This document shows positions 44,155 through 58,134 of a stretch of 64,000 bases of DNA, in pieces. The stretch comes from Enterobacter vonholyi (GTDB taxonomy: Bacteria > Pseudomonadota > Gammaproteobacteria > Enterobacterales > Enterobacteriaceae), in NCBI RefSeq assembly GCF_008364555.1, contig NZ_VTUC01000003.1:124001-188000 (forward strand), in the 5' to 3' direction. Positions within the stretch are counted from its first letter, which is position 1. Every line of letters starts with the position of its first letter. The position numbers and the translations under genes are program-made. The notes beneath the pieces were generated by a model, which saw nothing but the letters and a program-made list of their open reading frames with translations, ran no database searches and had not been told where the DNA came from.

Positions 44155-44313
44155 GCAATTTCCTGAATATCTGTGGGGTTAATTAGCGGCTCATTTTATA
44201 GCACCCTTTAACGTGAAAACGTGACAGGCTTAACTCCTGACTGCGAGCAGGCTCGCAAAGTGATTCATTTGCATGATTTTTCGGCGATTGAATAGCTGGA
44301 ATTGATTTTGCCG

Positions 44314-44342
44314 TTGACACTCCGCAGCGGAATTCATATTAT
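44314..44342 (+). promoter_or_regulatory. Promoter of the tRNA-Ala array
   Basis: Perfect TTGACA (44314-44319), 17 bp, TATTAT (44337-44342), followed by a GC-rich discriminator (GCCGCCC), the hallmark of stringently controlled stable-RNA promoters. Confidence 0.92.
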
Positions 44343-44371
44343 GCCGCCCGTCAACATGACAGCTTTACGAT

Positions 44372-44447
<76 letters not shown>

Positions 44448-44488
44448 AACTCTGAACCCAACAGAGTGCGGTCAGTAAAGTCATATGT

Positions 44489-44564
<76 letters not shown>

Positions 44565-44605
44565 AACTCTGAACCCAACAGAGTGCGGTCAGTAAAGTCA
44601 TATGT

Positions 44606-44681
<76 letters not shown>

Positions 44682-44690
44682 AAATTGTAA

Positions 44691-44719
44691 ACCCTCGTCG
44701 AATGACGGGGGTTTTTTTT
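44691..44719 (+). terminator. Terminator of the tRNA-Ala array
   Basis: Stem ACCCTCGTC / GACGGGGGT (one G-T pair) with loop GAAT, followed by eight T's. Confidence 0.9.
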
Positions 44720-44895
44720 ATCTGTTTGTAACACCCTTTACCGCATTTTGTTATCAAAAAGAAGGTATTTCTGTACCTCACCTCAATCGTAATCAATAAA
44801 CCGGTCTATAAATAGACTTGAACTTGATTCGCGCAATTAATAAACCTATTATCCATCCGGTCAATGATTCTCCTGGAAAATAACGTCCCTGATTA

Positions 44896-47085
44896 ATGAA
44901 TAAAAATACGTATGGTAATGTAAAGATATTTATGATTGCCCTGGCACTTTGCCTGATTGCGGTACCTGTCTCCCGTTATCTTTCTCCACGCGCAATTGTT
45001 AATGGTCACGACGTTTATTTAGCATGGTTGCCACTCAGCGTTATGCTGGCGGTCATTCTGATATTTGGGCGCAGAGCAATTCTTCCCATTCTGTTAGGTT
45101 TTACTGTCACTAATTTATTCTATATTAATTTAGCACCGCTACAATATCCAGTTTTACTGTTCTGTCAGACCTTTGCGTTATTCGCGGGGTGCGGCCTGCT
45201 ACGCCTTATGCTGGGCAAGCGCTGGCGCTACAGTATCCCTAACAAACACATCGGGCTTCGTATATTCTGGCTCGGTTTTGTCGTGCCATTAGGTATTAAG
45301 CTGTCGATGTATATGGCAGGCTATTTCTTTGATTTTCCGGTGACAATTTCGACCTATTTCGGCGAAGGTACGGTAATTTATAACGTTGTGGATATTCAAA
45401 GCCTGATATGCGCGGCGCTGATTTTTACCATGATGTTCTATTACCCGTTAAGAATGATAATTAATCCTCGTTATGCCGTCACCTTCTGGCGGCGAAGCGT
45501 GAAGCCCGTGTTTTATCACAAGAATCCATTATATATTTTTGTCTGGTTAGCGCTTTTAAGCTTCATTCTTGTCATTTTATGTGGTCCTTTTGAGTCACCG
45601 GTCATTGCGGGCTATTTGATGCCGCTGATATTTATTCTTTTTACCTTAGCGATAAGCCGCCTGACCTATGCGTTGATTTCTCTGCTGTGGGCCACATCAG
45701 CGCTCCTGCTGCTGACATACAACTATAATTTCCTTAACGGGGTGGAATCGGGACATTCGCTCTCCTTTATCCTCTCCGTGCTGATTTCTTTCGCCATCTG
45801 TTTGCTTTACATGTCTCGCATTTACCAGCGCAGCGAGTGGCTGAAGCGGGGCTGGCAGGACAGGGCACTGACCGATCCTCTTACCGGTCTGCCTAATATT
45901 CGTGCGCTGGAGGATTACCTTGAAATTCATCCGGATGCCAAAGTGTGCATTTTGCGCATGGATAATCTGGAGTTTTTGAGCCGCCACTACGGGATTATCA
46001 TGCGGGTCCATTGCAAACGAACGATCGCCACGTCGCTCCAGCCGCTCCTGCAAAAAGATGAGATGCTCTTCCAGCTGCCCGGAAGCGAGCTGGTGCTGGT
46101 ATTGCTTGGGCCAGAAATTGCTGAACGACTCCAGCATATGGTCGATCGGCTCAACAGCAATAAGATTTTCTGGAACAACACCGGGCTGGATATTGAGTTT
46201 GGTGCGTCATGGGGAATGGTCGAAGACGGCGAGAAACTGCATCACACGCTGGGGCAGCTAAGCTGGTTGGCAGAGCAGGCAGGCGGAGCGCAAAACGTTC
46301 TCGCGCTGACGAATAGCCTTGAGGTGGCATCAGGGCAAACGACAGAGCGTGTCCTGATGCTGGCCCGGATTAAGCATGCGCTTGAGGCGGGGCAGTTCCA
46401 TTTATATGCGCAGCCGATCCAGAAGGCGGACGGGAGCGGGTACTATGAAATTCTGACGCGAATGGAAAGTGAGGGGGAGATTATTACTCCTGACCGCTTT
46501 ATTCCGCTGATTGCGCAGTTCAACCTCAGCCATCGGTTTGATATATCCGTCATGGAAAAATTACTGATGTGGCTGCGAGATAACCCTGCAACGCACGCTG
46601 GCACCCGTTTTTCCATCAATCTGATGCCGCTGACGCTGATGCAAAAAGAGGTGGCGACCGAGATTTGCGCGCTGTTTGAACGGTACGGCGTTGCGCCTCA
46701 GGCAGTCGTTATTGAGATTACCGAAGAGCAGGCTTTCTCAAATTCAGGCACGAGTATCAACAATATTCAGCAATTACGGGAGTATGGTTTCCGTATTGCC
46801 ATCGATGATTTTGGTACTGGCTACGCTAACTATGAGCGTCTCAGACGCCTGCAGGCGGACATCATTAAGATTGACGGCTGCTTTGTGAAAGACATTTGTA
46901 CAGACGACATGGATGCAATGATTGTGCAGTCGATGTGTAATCTGGCAAAGACAAAATCGCTCTGCGTCGTCGCGGAATATGTGGAAACACCGGCGCAGCG
47001 GGAGATGCTGCTCCGCTTCGGTGTGGATTACCTGCAGGGCTACTTGATAGGCAAACCCAAACCGCTGGAAGAATTACGGACATAA
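44896..47085 (+). CDS. pdeA: PdeA (YfeA), membrane c-di-GMP phosphodiesterase
   Basis: Predicted to hydrolyse cyclic di-GMP. The 729 residues equal E. coli YfeA. About eight N-terminal membrane helices (MASE1-like sensor, residues 1-310) are followed by a degenerate GGDEF domain (DPLTGLPNIRALEDYLE, but PGSELV where GGDEF should be, so cyclase activity is unlikely) and a C-terminal EAL domain with EIL in place of EAL, IEITEEQ, and the DDFGTGYANYERL metal-binding segment. Key phosphodiesterase acidic residues appear present. Signal sensed is unknown. Confidence 0.93.
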   Translation: MNKNTYGNVKIFMIALALCLIAVPVSRYLSPRAIVNGHDVYLAWLPLSVMLAVILIFGRRAILPILLGFTVTNLFYINLAPLQYPVLLFCQTFALFAGCGLLRLMLGKRWRYSIPNKHIGLRIFWLGFVVPLGIKLSMYMAGYFFDFPVTISTYFGEGTVIYNVVDIQSLICAALIFTMMFYYPLRMIINPRYAVTFWRRSVKPVFYHKNPLYIFVWLALLSFILVILCGPFESPVIAGYLMPLIFILFTLAISRLTYALISLLWATSALLLLTYNYNFLNGVESGHSLSFILSVLISFAICLLYMSRIYQRSEWLKRGWQDRALTDPLTGLPNIRALEDYLEIHPDAKVCILRMDNLEFLSRHYGIIMRVHCKRTIATSLQPLLQKDEMLFQLPGSELVLVLLGPEIAERLQHMVDRLNSNKIFWNNTGLDIEFGASWGMVEDGEKLHHTLGQLSWLAEQAGGAQNVLALTNSLEVASGQTTERVLMLARIKHALEAGQFHLYAQPIQKADGSGYYEILTRMESEGEIITPDRFIPLIAQFNLSHRFDISVMEKLLMWLRDNPATHAGTRFSINLMPLTLMQKEVATEICALFERYGVAPQAVVIEITEEQAFSNSGTSINNIQQLREYGFRIAIDDFGTGYANYERLRRLQADIIKIDGCFVKDICTDDMDAMIVQSMCNLAKTKSLCVVAEYVETPAQREMLLRFGVDYLQGYLIGKPKPLEELRT

Positions 47086-47086
47086 A

Positions 47087-47114
47087 AAAACCGGGAGCCA
47101 GGCTCCCGGTTTTT
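47087..47114. terminator. Bidirectional terminator between pdeA and nupC
   Basis: Stem AAAACCGGGAGCC / GGCTCCCGGTTTT with a minimal loop, flanked by A and T runs. It begins right after the pdeA stop and lies 15 bp from the nupC stop. Confidence 0.92.
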
Positions 47115-47129
47115 GTTTCACGGTAAACG

Positions 47130-48317
47130 TTACAGGACCAGTGCCGCAATGGACGCTGACAGGACGCTAACCAGCGTAGAGCCGTAAACCAGTTTCAGGC
47201 CGAAGCGAGATACCACGTTACCCTGTTCTTCGTTCAAACCTTTAATCGCACCCGCGATAATCCCGATGGAAGAGAAGTTCGCGAAGGAGACCAGGAACAC
47301 GGAGAGAATACCTTCCGCACGAGGAGAAAGCGTACTGGCAATTTTCTGCAGATCCATCATTGCAACGAATTCGTTAGAAACCAGCTTGGTTGCCATGATA
47401 CTGCCCACCTGCAGCGCTTCGTGAGCCGGAACACCCATCACCCATGCAACCGGATAGAAGATGTAGCCCAGAATCCCCTGGAAGGAGATACCCAGCACCG
47501 CGGCGAACAGGGCGTTCAGCGCAGAAATCAGCGCAATGAAGCCGATCAGCATGGCGGCAACGATAATCGCGACTTTGAAACCGGCCAGAATGTACTCACC
47601 CAGCATTTCGAAGAAGCTCTGGCCTTCGTGCAGGTTTGACATCTGAATGTTCTCTTCACTTGCGTCAACGCGGTACGGGTTGATCAGCGACAGAACGATA
47701 AAGGTGCTGAACATGTTCAGAACCAGTGCAGCAACCACATATTTTGGCTCCAGCATAGTCATATACGCGCCCACGATAGACATGGAAACGGTAGACATTG
47801 CGGTTGCCGCCATGGTGTACATGCGGTTGCGGGACATCTTGCCGAGAATATCTTTATACGCGATGAAGTTCTCAGACTGACCGAGGATCAGGGAACTGAC
47901 GGCGTTGAAGGATTCCAGCTTGCCCATACCGTTCACTTTGGATAACAGGAAACCAATTCCACGAATCACGAACGGCAGAACGCGGATGTGCTGCAGAATA
48001 CCGATCAGCGCGGAGATGAAGACGATAGGGCAGAGAACCTTCAGGAAGAAGAACGCCAGACCTTCGTCGTTCATTTTACCGAAGACAAAGTTGGTCCCTT
48101 CGTTGGCGAATCCGAGCAGTTTTTCGAACATTTCGGAGAAGCCTTTCACGAAGCCGAGGCCTACGTTGGAGTTCAGGAAGAACCACGCAAGTAAAACTTC
48201 AATGACCAGCAGTTGAACAACATAACGGATACGAATTTTTTTGCGGTCTGTGCTGACCAGCAATGCAAGTGCAGTAACGACAACAAGTGCCAGGACAAAA
48301 TGAAGGACGCGGTCCAT
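47130..48317 (-). CDS. nupC: NupC, concentrative nucleoside transporter
   Basis: A proton-coupled nucleoside symporter of the CNT family (inner membrane). The 395-residue product has the conserved [11 protein letters not shown] (substrate and cation site), [19 protein letters not shown] and [18 protein letters not shown]. The length is close to E. coli NupC (400). A CRP-like site lies upstream, consistent with the known CRP/CytR control. Confidence 0.96.
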   Translation of the reverse strand: MDRVLHFVLALVVVTALALLVSTDRKKIRIRYVVQLLVIEVLLAWFFLNSNVGLGFVKGFSEMFEKLLGFANEGTNFVFGKMNDEGLAFFFLKVLCPIVFISALIGILQHIRVLPFVIRGIGFLLSKVNGMGKLESFNAVSSLILGQSENFIAYKDILGKMSRNRMYTMAATAMSTVSMSIVGAYMTMLEPKYVVAALVLNMFSTFIVLSLINPYRVDASEENIQMSNLHEGQSFFEMLGEYILAGFKVAIIVAAMLIGFIALISALNALFAAVLGISFQGILGYIFYPVAWVMGVPAHEALQVGSIMATKLVSNEFVAMMDLQKIASTLSPRAEGILSVFLVSFANFSSIGIIAGAIKGLNEEQGNVVSRFGLKLVYGSTLVSVLSASIAALVL

Positions 48318-48412
48318 ATTTGCTCCAAATATGAGGCAGGTTTAATTTTCGTGCACATTCTATGTAACAACCGAAAAGAAAACGAGATCGAGGACACACT
48401 ATAGTTACATCC

Positions 48413-48428
48413 TGTGACGAGTCTCAAA
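48413..48428. promoter_or_regulatory. CRP-like site upstream of nupC
   Basis: TGTGACGAGTCTCAAA fits TGTGA-N6-TCACA with the first half-site perfect and two mismatches in the second. It lies about 95 bp upstream of the nupC start, near the predicted -10. Confidence 0.5.
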
Positions 48429-48482
48429 AATAGTGATCCACAATACATTTTTGTTATGTTAGGTAAATGCGTGAAAAGTTAA

Positions 48483-49904
<1,422 letters not shown>

Positions 49905-49905
49905 C

Positions 49906-49937
49906 AAAAAAAGGAGCCTCCATGGCTCCTTTTTTTG
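49906..49937. terminator. Bidirectional terminator between mntH and ypeC
   Basis: Stem AAAAAAAGGAGCC / GGCTCCTTTTTTT around TCCAT. It abuts the stops of both convergent genes. Confidence 0.92.
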
Positions 49938-50279
49938 TTAGTGGTGATGGCCGTGACCATGACCTTTCCCGCGACCCCAGCCGCCGCGACGGTCGTCACG
50001 ATCGTTCCAGCCTTCACGGTAGCCGCGCTCATACGCGTTGTCTTTATACCAGCCGCGGTGTCTGCCGTTATCATGTTTCCACCAGCGATCGCCGCGCCAT
50101 TCATAATGACGGTGCCAGTAGTCACGGTCGCGCCAGTAGCCGCCGTCCCAGTATCTGCCGTAGTCGTCACGATCGCCAATTTGTAATTTTACTGATGGCA
50201 ACAGGGTGATTTCGCCCGCAGTGGCGATCAGCGGCGCCGAAGCCAGTAATACCGCTGCAAGAATCAGTGACCTGAACAT
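49938..50279 (-). CDS. ypeC: YpeC, exported histidine/arginine-rich DUF2502 protein
   Basis: A 113-residue exported protein. The signal peptide ([21 protein letters not shown], about 21 residues) is followed by an unusual mature part rich in Asp, Arg, Trp, Tyr and His (repeats of the type [20 protein letters not shown]) and ending in [10 protein letters not shown]. It matches DUF2502/YpeC. Function is unknown. The His-rich tail and its place beside mntH suggest, but do not show, metal binding. Confidence 0.88.
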   Translation of the reverse strand: MFRSLILAAVLLASAPLIATAGEITLLPSVKLQIGDRDDYGRYWDGGYWRDRDYWHRHYEWRGDRWWKHDNGRHRGWYKDNAYERGYREGWNDRDDRRGGWGRGKGHGHGHHH

Positions 50280-50407
50280 ACTCTTTCTCCTTCACGATCG
50301 GGGCCTTTGGTGGGCCTGTTAACGCAATTTTACGAGTTGGTAAAGCTTCGTATCATCGCCTCAACTCCGAATTCCTGGGGGGAGAGCACTTTTTGCTAAA
50401 AACGGTT

Positions 50408-51406
50408 TTATATTGAACTGCTCAGGATCGCGTCTATACGGGCCAACTCATCCACAGAGAAATGGCGGTTTGCCAGCATCCCCACGGCGTCATCAATTTG
50501 AGCCGCTTTACTCGCCCCAATCAGCACTGAGGTCACATTCTCATGACGTAATACCCAGGCCAGCGCCATCTGGGACAGCTTCTGGCCGCGCTCTTCCGCC
50601 ATGGCGTTCAGCTTTCTAATCTTCTCCAGCTTCTCTTCGGTGAGCTGGTCGGGGTTAAGGAACTGACTGCCGCTTGCCGCGCGTGAGTCTGCGGGAATGC
50701 CGTTCAGATAGCGGTTGGTCAGTTGCCCACCGGCCAGCGGCGAGAAGGGAATACAGCCGACTCCTTTTTCCTGCAGCACGTCCAGCAATCCCTCTTCCGG
50801 CGCACGCTCAAACAGGGAATATTTCGGCTGGTGGATCAGGCAGGGCGTACCGAGATCGTCAAGGATATCAATCGCCTTGCGGGCCAGTTCAGCGGGGTAG
50901 TTGGATAATCCAACATACAGAGCCTTCCCCTGGCGCACCGCATGGTCAAGCGCTTTCATGGTTTCCTGCAGCGGCGTCTGTGGGTCAGGACGGTGATGAT
51001 AGAAGATATCCACATACTCCAGCCCCATCCTCTTCAGGCTTTGATCGAGGCTTGCCAGCAGGTATTTGCGTGACCCCCAGTCGCCGTAAGGACCCTCCCA
51101 CATGGTATAGCCCGCTTTGGTAGAGATGATTAGCTCGTCGCGCCAGGGCTGGAAGTCCTCCTGTAAAATACGGCCGAAATTACGTTCGGCCGATCCCGGT
51201 GGCGGGCCATAGTTGTTGGCAAGGTCGAAATGCGTAATGCCCAGATCGAACGCACGCTGTAAAAGTTGACGGCTGTTTTCGATAAGCGTGGTGTCACCAA
51301 AGTTATGCCATAGCCCGAGCGAGATGGCGGGCAACCTGAGCCCGCTCTGCCCACAGCGGCGATACTCGATTGTCCTGTAACGGTTTTTGTCCGGCTGATA
51401 ACCCAT
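50408..51406 (-). CDS. Aldo/keto reductase (L-glyceraldehyde 3-phosphate reductase type)
   Basis: A 332-residue NADPH-dependent aldo/keto reductase of the YghZ/Gpr (MgrA) group. It shows the barrel segments GLRLPAISLGLWHNFGD, the catalytic Asp/Tyr in FDLANNYGPPPGSAE, Lys in ISTKAGYTMWEGPYGDWGSR, the catalytic His in FYHHRPD and the cofactor-binding LIGASKAAQIDDA. E. coli Gpr reduces L-glyceraldehyde 3-phosphate and methylglyoxal. Gpr is not at this position in K-12, so this is either a relocated gpr or a paralogue; I do not assign a symbol. Confidence 0.88.
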   Translation of the reverse strand: MGYQPDKNRYRTIEYRRCGQSGLRLPAISLGLWHNFGDTTLIENSRQLLQRAFDLGITHFDLANNYGPPPGSAERNFGRILQEDFQPWRDELIISTKAGYTMWEGPYGDWGSRKYLLASLDQSLKRMGLEYVDIFYHHRPDPQTPLQETMKALDHAVRQGKALYVGLSNYPAELARKAIDILDDLGTPCLIHQPKYSLFERAPEEGLLDVLQEKGVGCIPFSPLAGGQLTNRYLNGIPADSRAASGSQFLNPDQLTEEKLEKIRKLNAMAEERGQKLSQMALAWVLRHENVTSVLIGASKAAQIDDAVGMLANRHFSVDELARIDAILSSSI

Positions 51407-51490
51407 TTTCGAAACCTCTGGCGCTGAAGTGAAAAATCAGTGTATGCGTTTACATTTTTAGGAAAAAAAGCAGCATAGCGCAGCCTTTTT

Positions 51491-53250
<1,760 letters not shown>

Positions 53251-54486
53251 TTATTTGTCGTTTCGCCAGGCCATCATCATCGGTTTGCCCGCCAGCAGGA
53301 GCCAGGCGGGCAACATCACGATACAAAGCAGAGGGAAAAGCGTCGAATCCGGTACGACTACCGCCGCCATAAACAGGCTTAGCCAGGCGTCGCGCGTGAC
53401 CACCAGAACCAGCCCCAGAATAGAACAAGAGACGGTAATCGCCGCAGGGACCGCATCGACATGCTCGTGCAGCATCAGCCCCAGCGCGACGCCGACAAAG
53501 ACCGCCGGGAAGATGCGTCCACCGCGGAAACCACAGGCGGCGGCCACCACCAGCGCTGCCAGCTTGATTACGGCAAACAGCAGATAGTCGGAGACGCTAA
53601 ATACCTGGCTGAAGGCCAGCTGCTGCATCTCGTCCAGACCTTTGAACAACGTCACCGGCCCACCGATTGCCCCTAAGATACCGAGGATCAAACCGCCGGC
53701 TCCCAGAATCAACACCGGGTGTTTGAGTCTGTGCATTAGCCGGTGCAGACGTGGAAGACACCATACCGCCACCATGCCCAGCGCAATGGCGATGGCGACG
53801 ACGATGGCGCCGCTGAAAATATCAGCGATTTGCATCTGGCCGTAGTGGGGCAGGGAGAGTGAAAAATGGGGATGGAAAAACAGGCTGGTGGTCAACGCCC
53901 CGGCTGCGGCGGCCATCAGCGGCGCAAACAGCTTATCCCACAGCGGGACGTCGTTATTGCTACTGAGCGTCTGCGAAAAGATCAGTGCTGCCGCAACGGG
54001 CGTGCCGAAAAGCGCCCCGATGGTGCCTGCGGAGGCGAGAATGGTCCAGTCCAGCGCGCCGACACGAGGCAAAATGCGTGAACCGAGAAAAACCGCCAGG
54101 CCAATATTCACGGCCATAATCGGGTGCTCAGGACCCAGACTGACGCCGCCGGCAAGGCCCAGAATCAACGCAATGATTAGCCCTGGCAACGCCGAGGGCG
54201 CAACCGGGGCACCAATCAACGGTTCCTGTGCCGGATCGGGGCCGGCATGGCCGGGACTGAAACGGATCACCAGACCCACCGCTATACCGGTTAACGTCAG
54301 CATTCCAACGATCCAGGCAGGAGAATCAGCGGGGACGCCCAGTCCTGCAGGAAGCGCGTTCCATAATAGTGTTTGCAGCACCGACGCGACTTTCATCACG
54401 ACAATGAGCACCAGACTTGAAACCACGCCAATGATGAGCGCCGGAATGGCCAGCAATAGCATGGTTCTGGCTCGCGGGTGGAGCAT
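53251..54486 (-). CDS. yfeO: YfeO, ClC-family putative ion channel/transporter
   Basis: A 411-residue inner-membrane protein of the voltage-gated chloride channel (ClC) superfamily, with ten or more hydrophobic helices and the ion-pathway segments [32 protein letters not shown] and [18 protein letters not shown]. The transported ion and direction are not known for YfeO. I chose the ATG at 54486 (MLHPRARTM), as in E. coli, over an upstream in-frame start at 54504. Confidence 0.93.
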   Translation of the reverse strand: MLHPRARTMLLLAIPALIIGVVSSLVLIVVMKVASVLQTLLWNALPAGLGVPADSPAWIVGMLTLTGIAVGLVIRFSPGHAGPDPAQEPLIGAPVAPSALPGLIIALILGLAGGVSLGPEHPIMAVNIGLAVFLGSRILPRVGALDWTILASAGTIGALFGTPVAAALIFSQTLSSNNDVPLWDKLFAPLMAAAAGALTTSLFFHPHFSLSLPHYGQMQIADIFSGAIVVAIAIALGMVAVWCLPRLHRLMHRLKHPVLILGAGGLILGILGAIGGPVTLFKGLDEMQQLAFSQVFSVSDYLLFAVIKLAALVVAAACGFRGGRIFPAVFVGVALGLMLHEHVDAVPAAITVSCSILGLVLVVTRDAWLSLFMAAVVVPDSTLFPLLCIVMLPAWLLLAGKPMMMAWRNDK

Positions 54487-54691
54487 GATGATTTCCTTGT
54501 ACAAAACGGTATTACGTTACTTTGCACATTAAGCCTTATGGCAATAGTGCAAAAGGTGCTGAAACGGTAAAGTTATTCTGTGACGAAGATCGATAATCCA
54601 TGGGCATTCACCTTCCGGTCGTTGTTGTTATCACGCCTTGAATTTACAGTGTCCCAAAGATTTATTTTGACTTTAGCGGAGCAGTTGAAGA

Positions 54692-55657
54692 ATGACAAAG
54701 TATGCGTTGGTAGGTGATGTGGGCGGCACGAACGCGCGCCTCGCATTATGCGATGTAAGTAGCGGTGAAATTTCCCGGGCGAAAACCTATTCCGGGCTGG
54801 ATTATCCAAGCCTTGAGGCCGTTGTCCGCGTCTATCTGGAAGAACATCAGGTGAGCGTTGAAGATGGCTGCATCGCAATTGCCTGCCCGATAACCGGCGA
54901 CTGGGTCGCCATGACCAACCATACCTGGGCATTCTCCATCGCCGAAATGAGAAAAAACCTCGGCTTTGCGCATCTTGAAATCATCAATGACTTCACCGCT
55001 GTGTCCATGGCGATCCCGATGCTGAAGCCTGAGCATCTGATCCAGTTTGGCGGCGCTGAACCGGTCGAGGGTAAGCCGATTGCGGTCTACGGGGCCGGTA
55101 CCGGCCTGGGCGTTTCACATCTGGTGCATGTCGCTCAGCGCTGGGTGAGCCTGCCGGGTGAAGGTGGTCACGTGGACTTTGCGCCTAACAGCGAAGAAGA
55201 GGGCATTATCCTCGAAGAATTGCGCGCGGAGATCGGCCACGTCTCCGCCGAGCGCGTCCTTTCAGGTCCGGGACTGGTGAACCTGTACCGGGCGATTGTG
55301 AAATCAGACGGTCGTCGGCCGGAGAATCTACAGCCAAAAGACGTTACCGAACGCGCGCTGGCGGACAGCTGCATTGACTGCCGTCGTGCCCTGTCGCTGT
55401 TCTGCGTGATTATGGGACGCTTCGGCGGCAACCTTGCGTTGACGCTGGGTACCTTCGGGGGCGTTTATATCGCGGGCGGCATTGTGCCGCGCTTCCTGGA
55501 GTTCTTCAAAGCCTCCGGCTTCCGCGGCGGGTTTGAGGATAAAGGGCGATTCAGAAGCTACGTGCAGGACATCCCGGTTTATCTGATCGTGCATGATAAC
55601 CCGGGTCTGCTGGGTTCGGGGGCCCATCTGCGTCAGGTTCTCGGTCAAATCCTCTGA
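54692..55657 (+). CDS. glk: Glk, glucokinase
   Basis: Phosphorylates free cytoplasmic glucose with ATP. The 321 residues equal E. coli Glk, with the phosphate-binding [14 protein letters not shown], the ASKHA segments [13 protein letters not shown] and [11 protein letters not shown], and the catalytic Asp in [13 protein letters not shown]. The upstream 205-bp gap to yfeO is divergent. It is followed by a strong palindromic terminator. Confidence 0.97.
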   Translation: MTKYALVGDVGGTNARLALCDVSSGEISRAKTYSGLDYPSLEAVVRVYLEEHQVSVEDGCIAIACPITGDWVAMTNHTWAFSIAEMRKNLGFAHLEIINDFTAVSMAIPMLKPEHLIQFGGAEPVEGKPIAVYGAGTGLGVSHLVHVAQRWVSLPGEGGHVDFAPNSEEEGIILEELRAEIGHVSAERVLSGPGLVNLYRAIVKSDGRRPENLQPKDVTERALADSCIDCRRALSLFCVIMGRFGGNLALTLGTFGGVYIAGGIVPRFLEFFKASGFRGGFEDKGRFRSYVQDIPVYLIVHDNPGLLGSGAHLRQVLGQIL

Positions 55658-55662
55658 CGTAT

Positions 55663-55690
55663 AGCCCTCTCCCGCGGGAGAGGGCTTTTT
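55663..55690. terminator. Terminator of glk (CCCTCTCCC-type palindrome)
   Basis: An 11-bp stem AGCCCTCTCCC / GGGAGAGGGCT with almost no loop, followed by TTTTT. The stem is the same core seen at 20043 and 24571. It lies 2 bp from the convergent ypdB stop. Confidence 0.85.
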
Positions 55691-55692
55691 CG

Positions 55693-56424
55693 TTACAGGT
55701 GCATGAGCTGGCGGAACTCTTTCACCTTGCTGCGGCTCACCGGCACCTGAAAATCCAGATCCTTCAGACGCAATATATAGGTATTGTTAAACCACGGTTC
55801 GATCTCGCGGATCTTGTTTAAATTCACGCAGAACGAGCGGTGGCAGCGGAAAAAGTGCGACGCAGGCAGCTTGCTGCAAAACTCGGTGATGTTCATCGCC
55901 ATCACGTAAGATTCCCGCCGCGTATAGACAAAGGTCATCTTTTCATGGGCTTCGGCATAGTAGATATCATTGACCGGCGTCACGATGATGCGCTCATCTT
56001 TGACCAGATTAATGGTGTCGTTGTCCCTTACCGTTGGGCTGGCGTTAGCAGGGGCTGTCTGCTGCTGCCATGCGGCCTCCAGCTTTTGCAGCATGCTGAC
56101 AATCCGCGATTCCTGGTAAGGCTTAAGGATATAGTCAAACGCCTCCAGCTCGAAGGCCTCTACGGCGTGCTCTTTCCAGGCTGTAACGAAAACAATAAAC
56201 GGCTTATGGGCAAACTGATTGATGTTTTGCGCCAGCAATACGCCATCCAGCGACGGAATATTGATATCCAGAAAAATGGCGTCGACCCGGTTATGCTGCA
56301 AAAACTTCAACACGTCCAGACCGTCATCAAACGTACCCACAATGTCCATCTGGCTGTGGGTGTTGATAAGCCAGGTTAGCTCCAGTTGAGCCAGAATTTC
56401 ATCTTCGACAATAATAACTTTCAT
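55693..56424 (-). CDS. ypdB: YpdB (PyrR), LytTR-family response regulator
   Basis: A 243-residue response regulator: a receiver domain with the phosphorylated Asp in AIFLDINIPSLDG (about residue 53) and Lys in FDYILKPYQ, then a LytTR DNA-binding domain (residues 140-243). Partner of YpdA, 3 bp upstream. In E. coli the pair responds to extracellular pyruvate and induces the transporter gene yhjX. Confidence 0.95.
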   Translation of the reverse strand: MKVIIVEDEILAQLELTWLINTHSQMDIVGTFDDGLDVLKFLQHNRVDAIFLDINIPSLDGVLLAQNINQFAHKPFIVFVTAWKEHAVEAFELEAFDYILKPYQESRIVSMLQKLEAAWQQQTAPANASPTVRDNDTINLVKDERIIVTPVNDIYYAEAHEKMTFVYTRRESYVMAMNITEFCSKLPASHFFRCHRSFCVNLNKIREIEPWFNNTYILRLKDLDFQVPVSRSKVKEFRQLMHL

Positions 56425-56427
56425 GGG

Positions 56428-58134
56428 TTACTCCACCTGGGGCAACAGTGATGTTGTCGAATGGACCGGAGAGCGCTCATTCGGGACGTAAAAAGCAATT
56501 TCGGTGCCCGGTTCAAGACGCTGAATGTGCAGTCCATCGCCGTAAAGCAGCTTGACCCGGTGGTGCACGTTCAGCAGGCCGATTTTATTTCCGGGCATCT
56601 CGTTAGACTCGACGCGCTCAATGACTTTAGGATCAATTCCGTGGCCGGTATCGCGCACGGCAATCCTCACCCGGTTTCCGCTTTCGGTGATGCTGATAGT
56701 GACCACCCCTTTGCCTTTACAGGGTTGAATGCCGTGAACAATCGCGTTTTCGACCAGCGGCTGGATAAGCAGGCTCGGGATCACGCAGTTGACCTCTTCA
56801 TCAATATCGTAAATGACCGTGAGCTTGTCGCCAAAGCGCGCCTGCTCAATCGCGATGTAGTCTTTTATCTGATACAGCTCTTTTTTGATGTCGATCTGCT
56901 CGTCATCTTTCAGCTCGATGTTGTAGCGCAGATAGCGCGACAGATTAAAAATCAGCTGGCGCGCGGTGTCCGGATTAAGACGAATGGACGAGGAGATCGC
57001 GTTCAGCGCGTTAAACAGAAAATGGGGATTGATTTTGCTCTGCAGCGCGCGAAGCTCTGCCTTATTTGCCATCTCACGCAGCTGTTCTGCCCGCGAAACC
57101 TCCAGCTGAGTCGAGATAATCTGCGACAGGCCGATGGCCATCTCCTGCAGCGTGGAGGTGATCTGATGCGCGTGGCAGTAATAAATTTTCAGCGTGCCCG
57201 TCACGACGCCTTTCTCCCACAGCGGGATCACCAGCATGGAGTGGATTTCCGGCGTTCGGTGGGCTTCATCATTGTTTTTGATAATGATTTTACCGTAGTT
57301 AATCGCCTGTCTGGTGGTCGGGCTAATGGTGTCATCGTTGTCGCGATAGTTGTGTTCCCCCACGCCGACGTAGGCCAGCACGTGGTCAATATTGGTGATG
57401 GCGACAGCGTCAGCATGAATGTCGTGGCGAATGATCTCGCAGACCTGACGCAATGATTCCGCGTTAACGTGACGGAAGAGCGGCAGCGTTTTGTTGGCGA
57501 TATCCAGCGCCAGCTTGGCCTGACGTGCGGCGCTTGCTTCTTTTTCGCCTTCAACGCTTTGCACCAGCAGCACAATAAAGCCGATGCACACGCTGCCCAG
57601 AATCATCGGAATACCGATTTTCGAGACGATATCCAGCCCCAGCGCGGTGGTGGGGGCCCAGATAACGACCAGGATCATGGTCAGCGTTTCGCACACCATG
57701 CCCGCCACGATCCCGGCGCGCCAGCGCTGTTTTTTCGGGATTTTTCGGCTGATCCAGCCGGATAGCACCCCGGCGATAATGCTGGTGATAAAGCAGGGCA
57801 CCGCCGTCACGCCGCCGATATCAATCAGATAGCGATGGGTTCCGGCAATCACGCCGGTGATGACGCCCACCCACGGGCCAAACAAAATTCCGCCGGACAT
57901 CACCGCGATAATGCGCACGTTAACCAGCGAACCCTCTACCGGCACGCCTGACCAGGTGCTGAACAGGGCGAACAGGGAAAAGATAGCGGTAACGGCCAGC
58001 AGCTCTTTTGGCGAGTGTGCGGATTTGTGCAACAGCTCGCGAAACAGGCGAATGCGAATGAGGAAGAACAGGCAAATCAGCATTAATGCCGCACGGTCAA
58101 AAACCGCCAGCAGCATAGTGAATATTTCGTGCAC
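56428..58134 (-). CDS. ypdA: YpdA (PyrS), LytS-type pyruvate-sensing histidine kinase
   Basis: A 568-residue sensor kinase with a 5TM-LYT membrane module (residues 1-200; [20 protein letters not shown]), a GAF domain (residues 220-350), and the His_kinase domain with phosphoacceptor in [15 protein letters not shown] and ATP-binding NAIVHGIQ and DTGHGID. It is nearly collinear with E. coli YpdA. Forms an operon with ypdB. Confidence 0.95.
   Translation of the reverse strand: MHEIFTMLLAVFDRAALMLICLFFLIRIRLFRELLHKSAHSPKELLAVTAIFSLFALFSTWSGVPVEGSLVNVRIIAVMSGGILFGPWVGVITGVIAGTHRYLIDIGGVTAVPCFITSIIAGVLSGWISRKIPKKQRWRAGIVAGMVCETLTMILVVIWAPTTALGLDIVSKIGIPMILGSVCIGFIVLLVQSVEGEKEASAARQAKLALDIANKTLPLFRHVNAESLRQVCEIIRHDIHADAVAITNIDHVLAYVGVGEHNYRDNDDTISPTTRQAINYGKIIIKNNDEAHRTPEIHSMLVIPLWEKGVVTGTLKIYYCHAHQITSTLQEMAIGLSQIISTQLEVSRAEQLREMANKAELRALQSKINPHFLFNALNAISSSIRLNPDTARQLIFNLSRYLRYNIELKDDEQIDIKKELYQIKDYIAIEQARFGDKLTVIYDIDEEVNCVIPSLLIQPLVENAIVHGIQPCKGKGVVTISITESGNRVRIAVRDTGHGIDPKVIERVESNEMPGNKIGLLNVHHRVKLLYGDGLHIQRLEPGTEIAFYVPNERSPVHSTTSLLPQVE

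Noticed and set aside
56461-57456. 331-codon plus-strand frame opposite ypdA
   Set aside because: Shadow of ypdA; no start signals and no recognisable domains.
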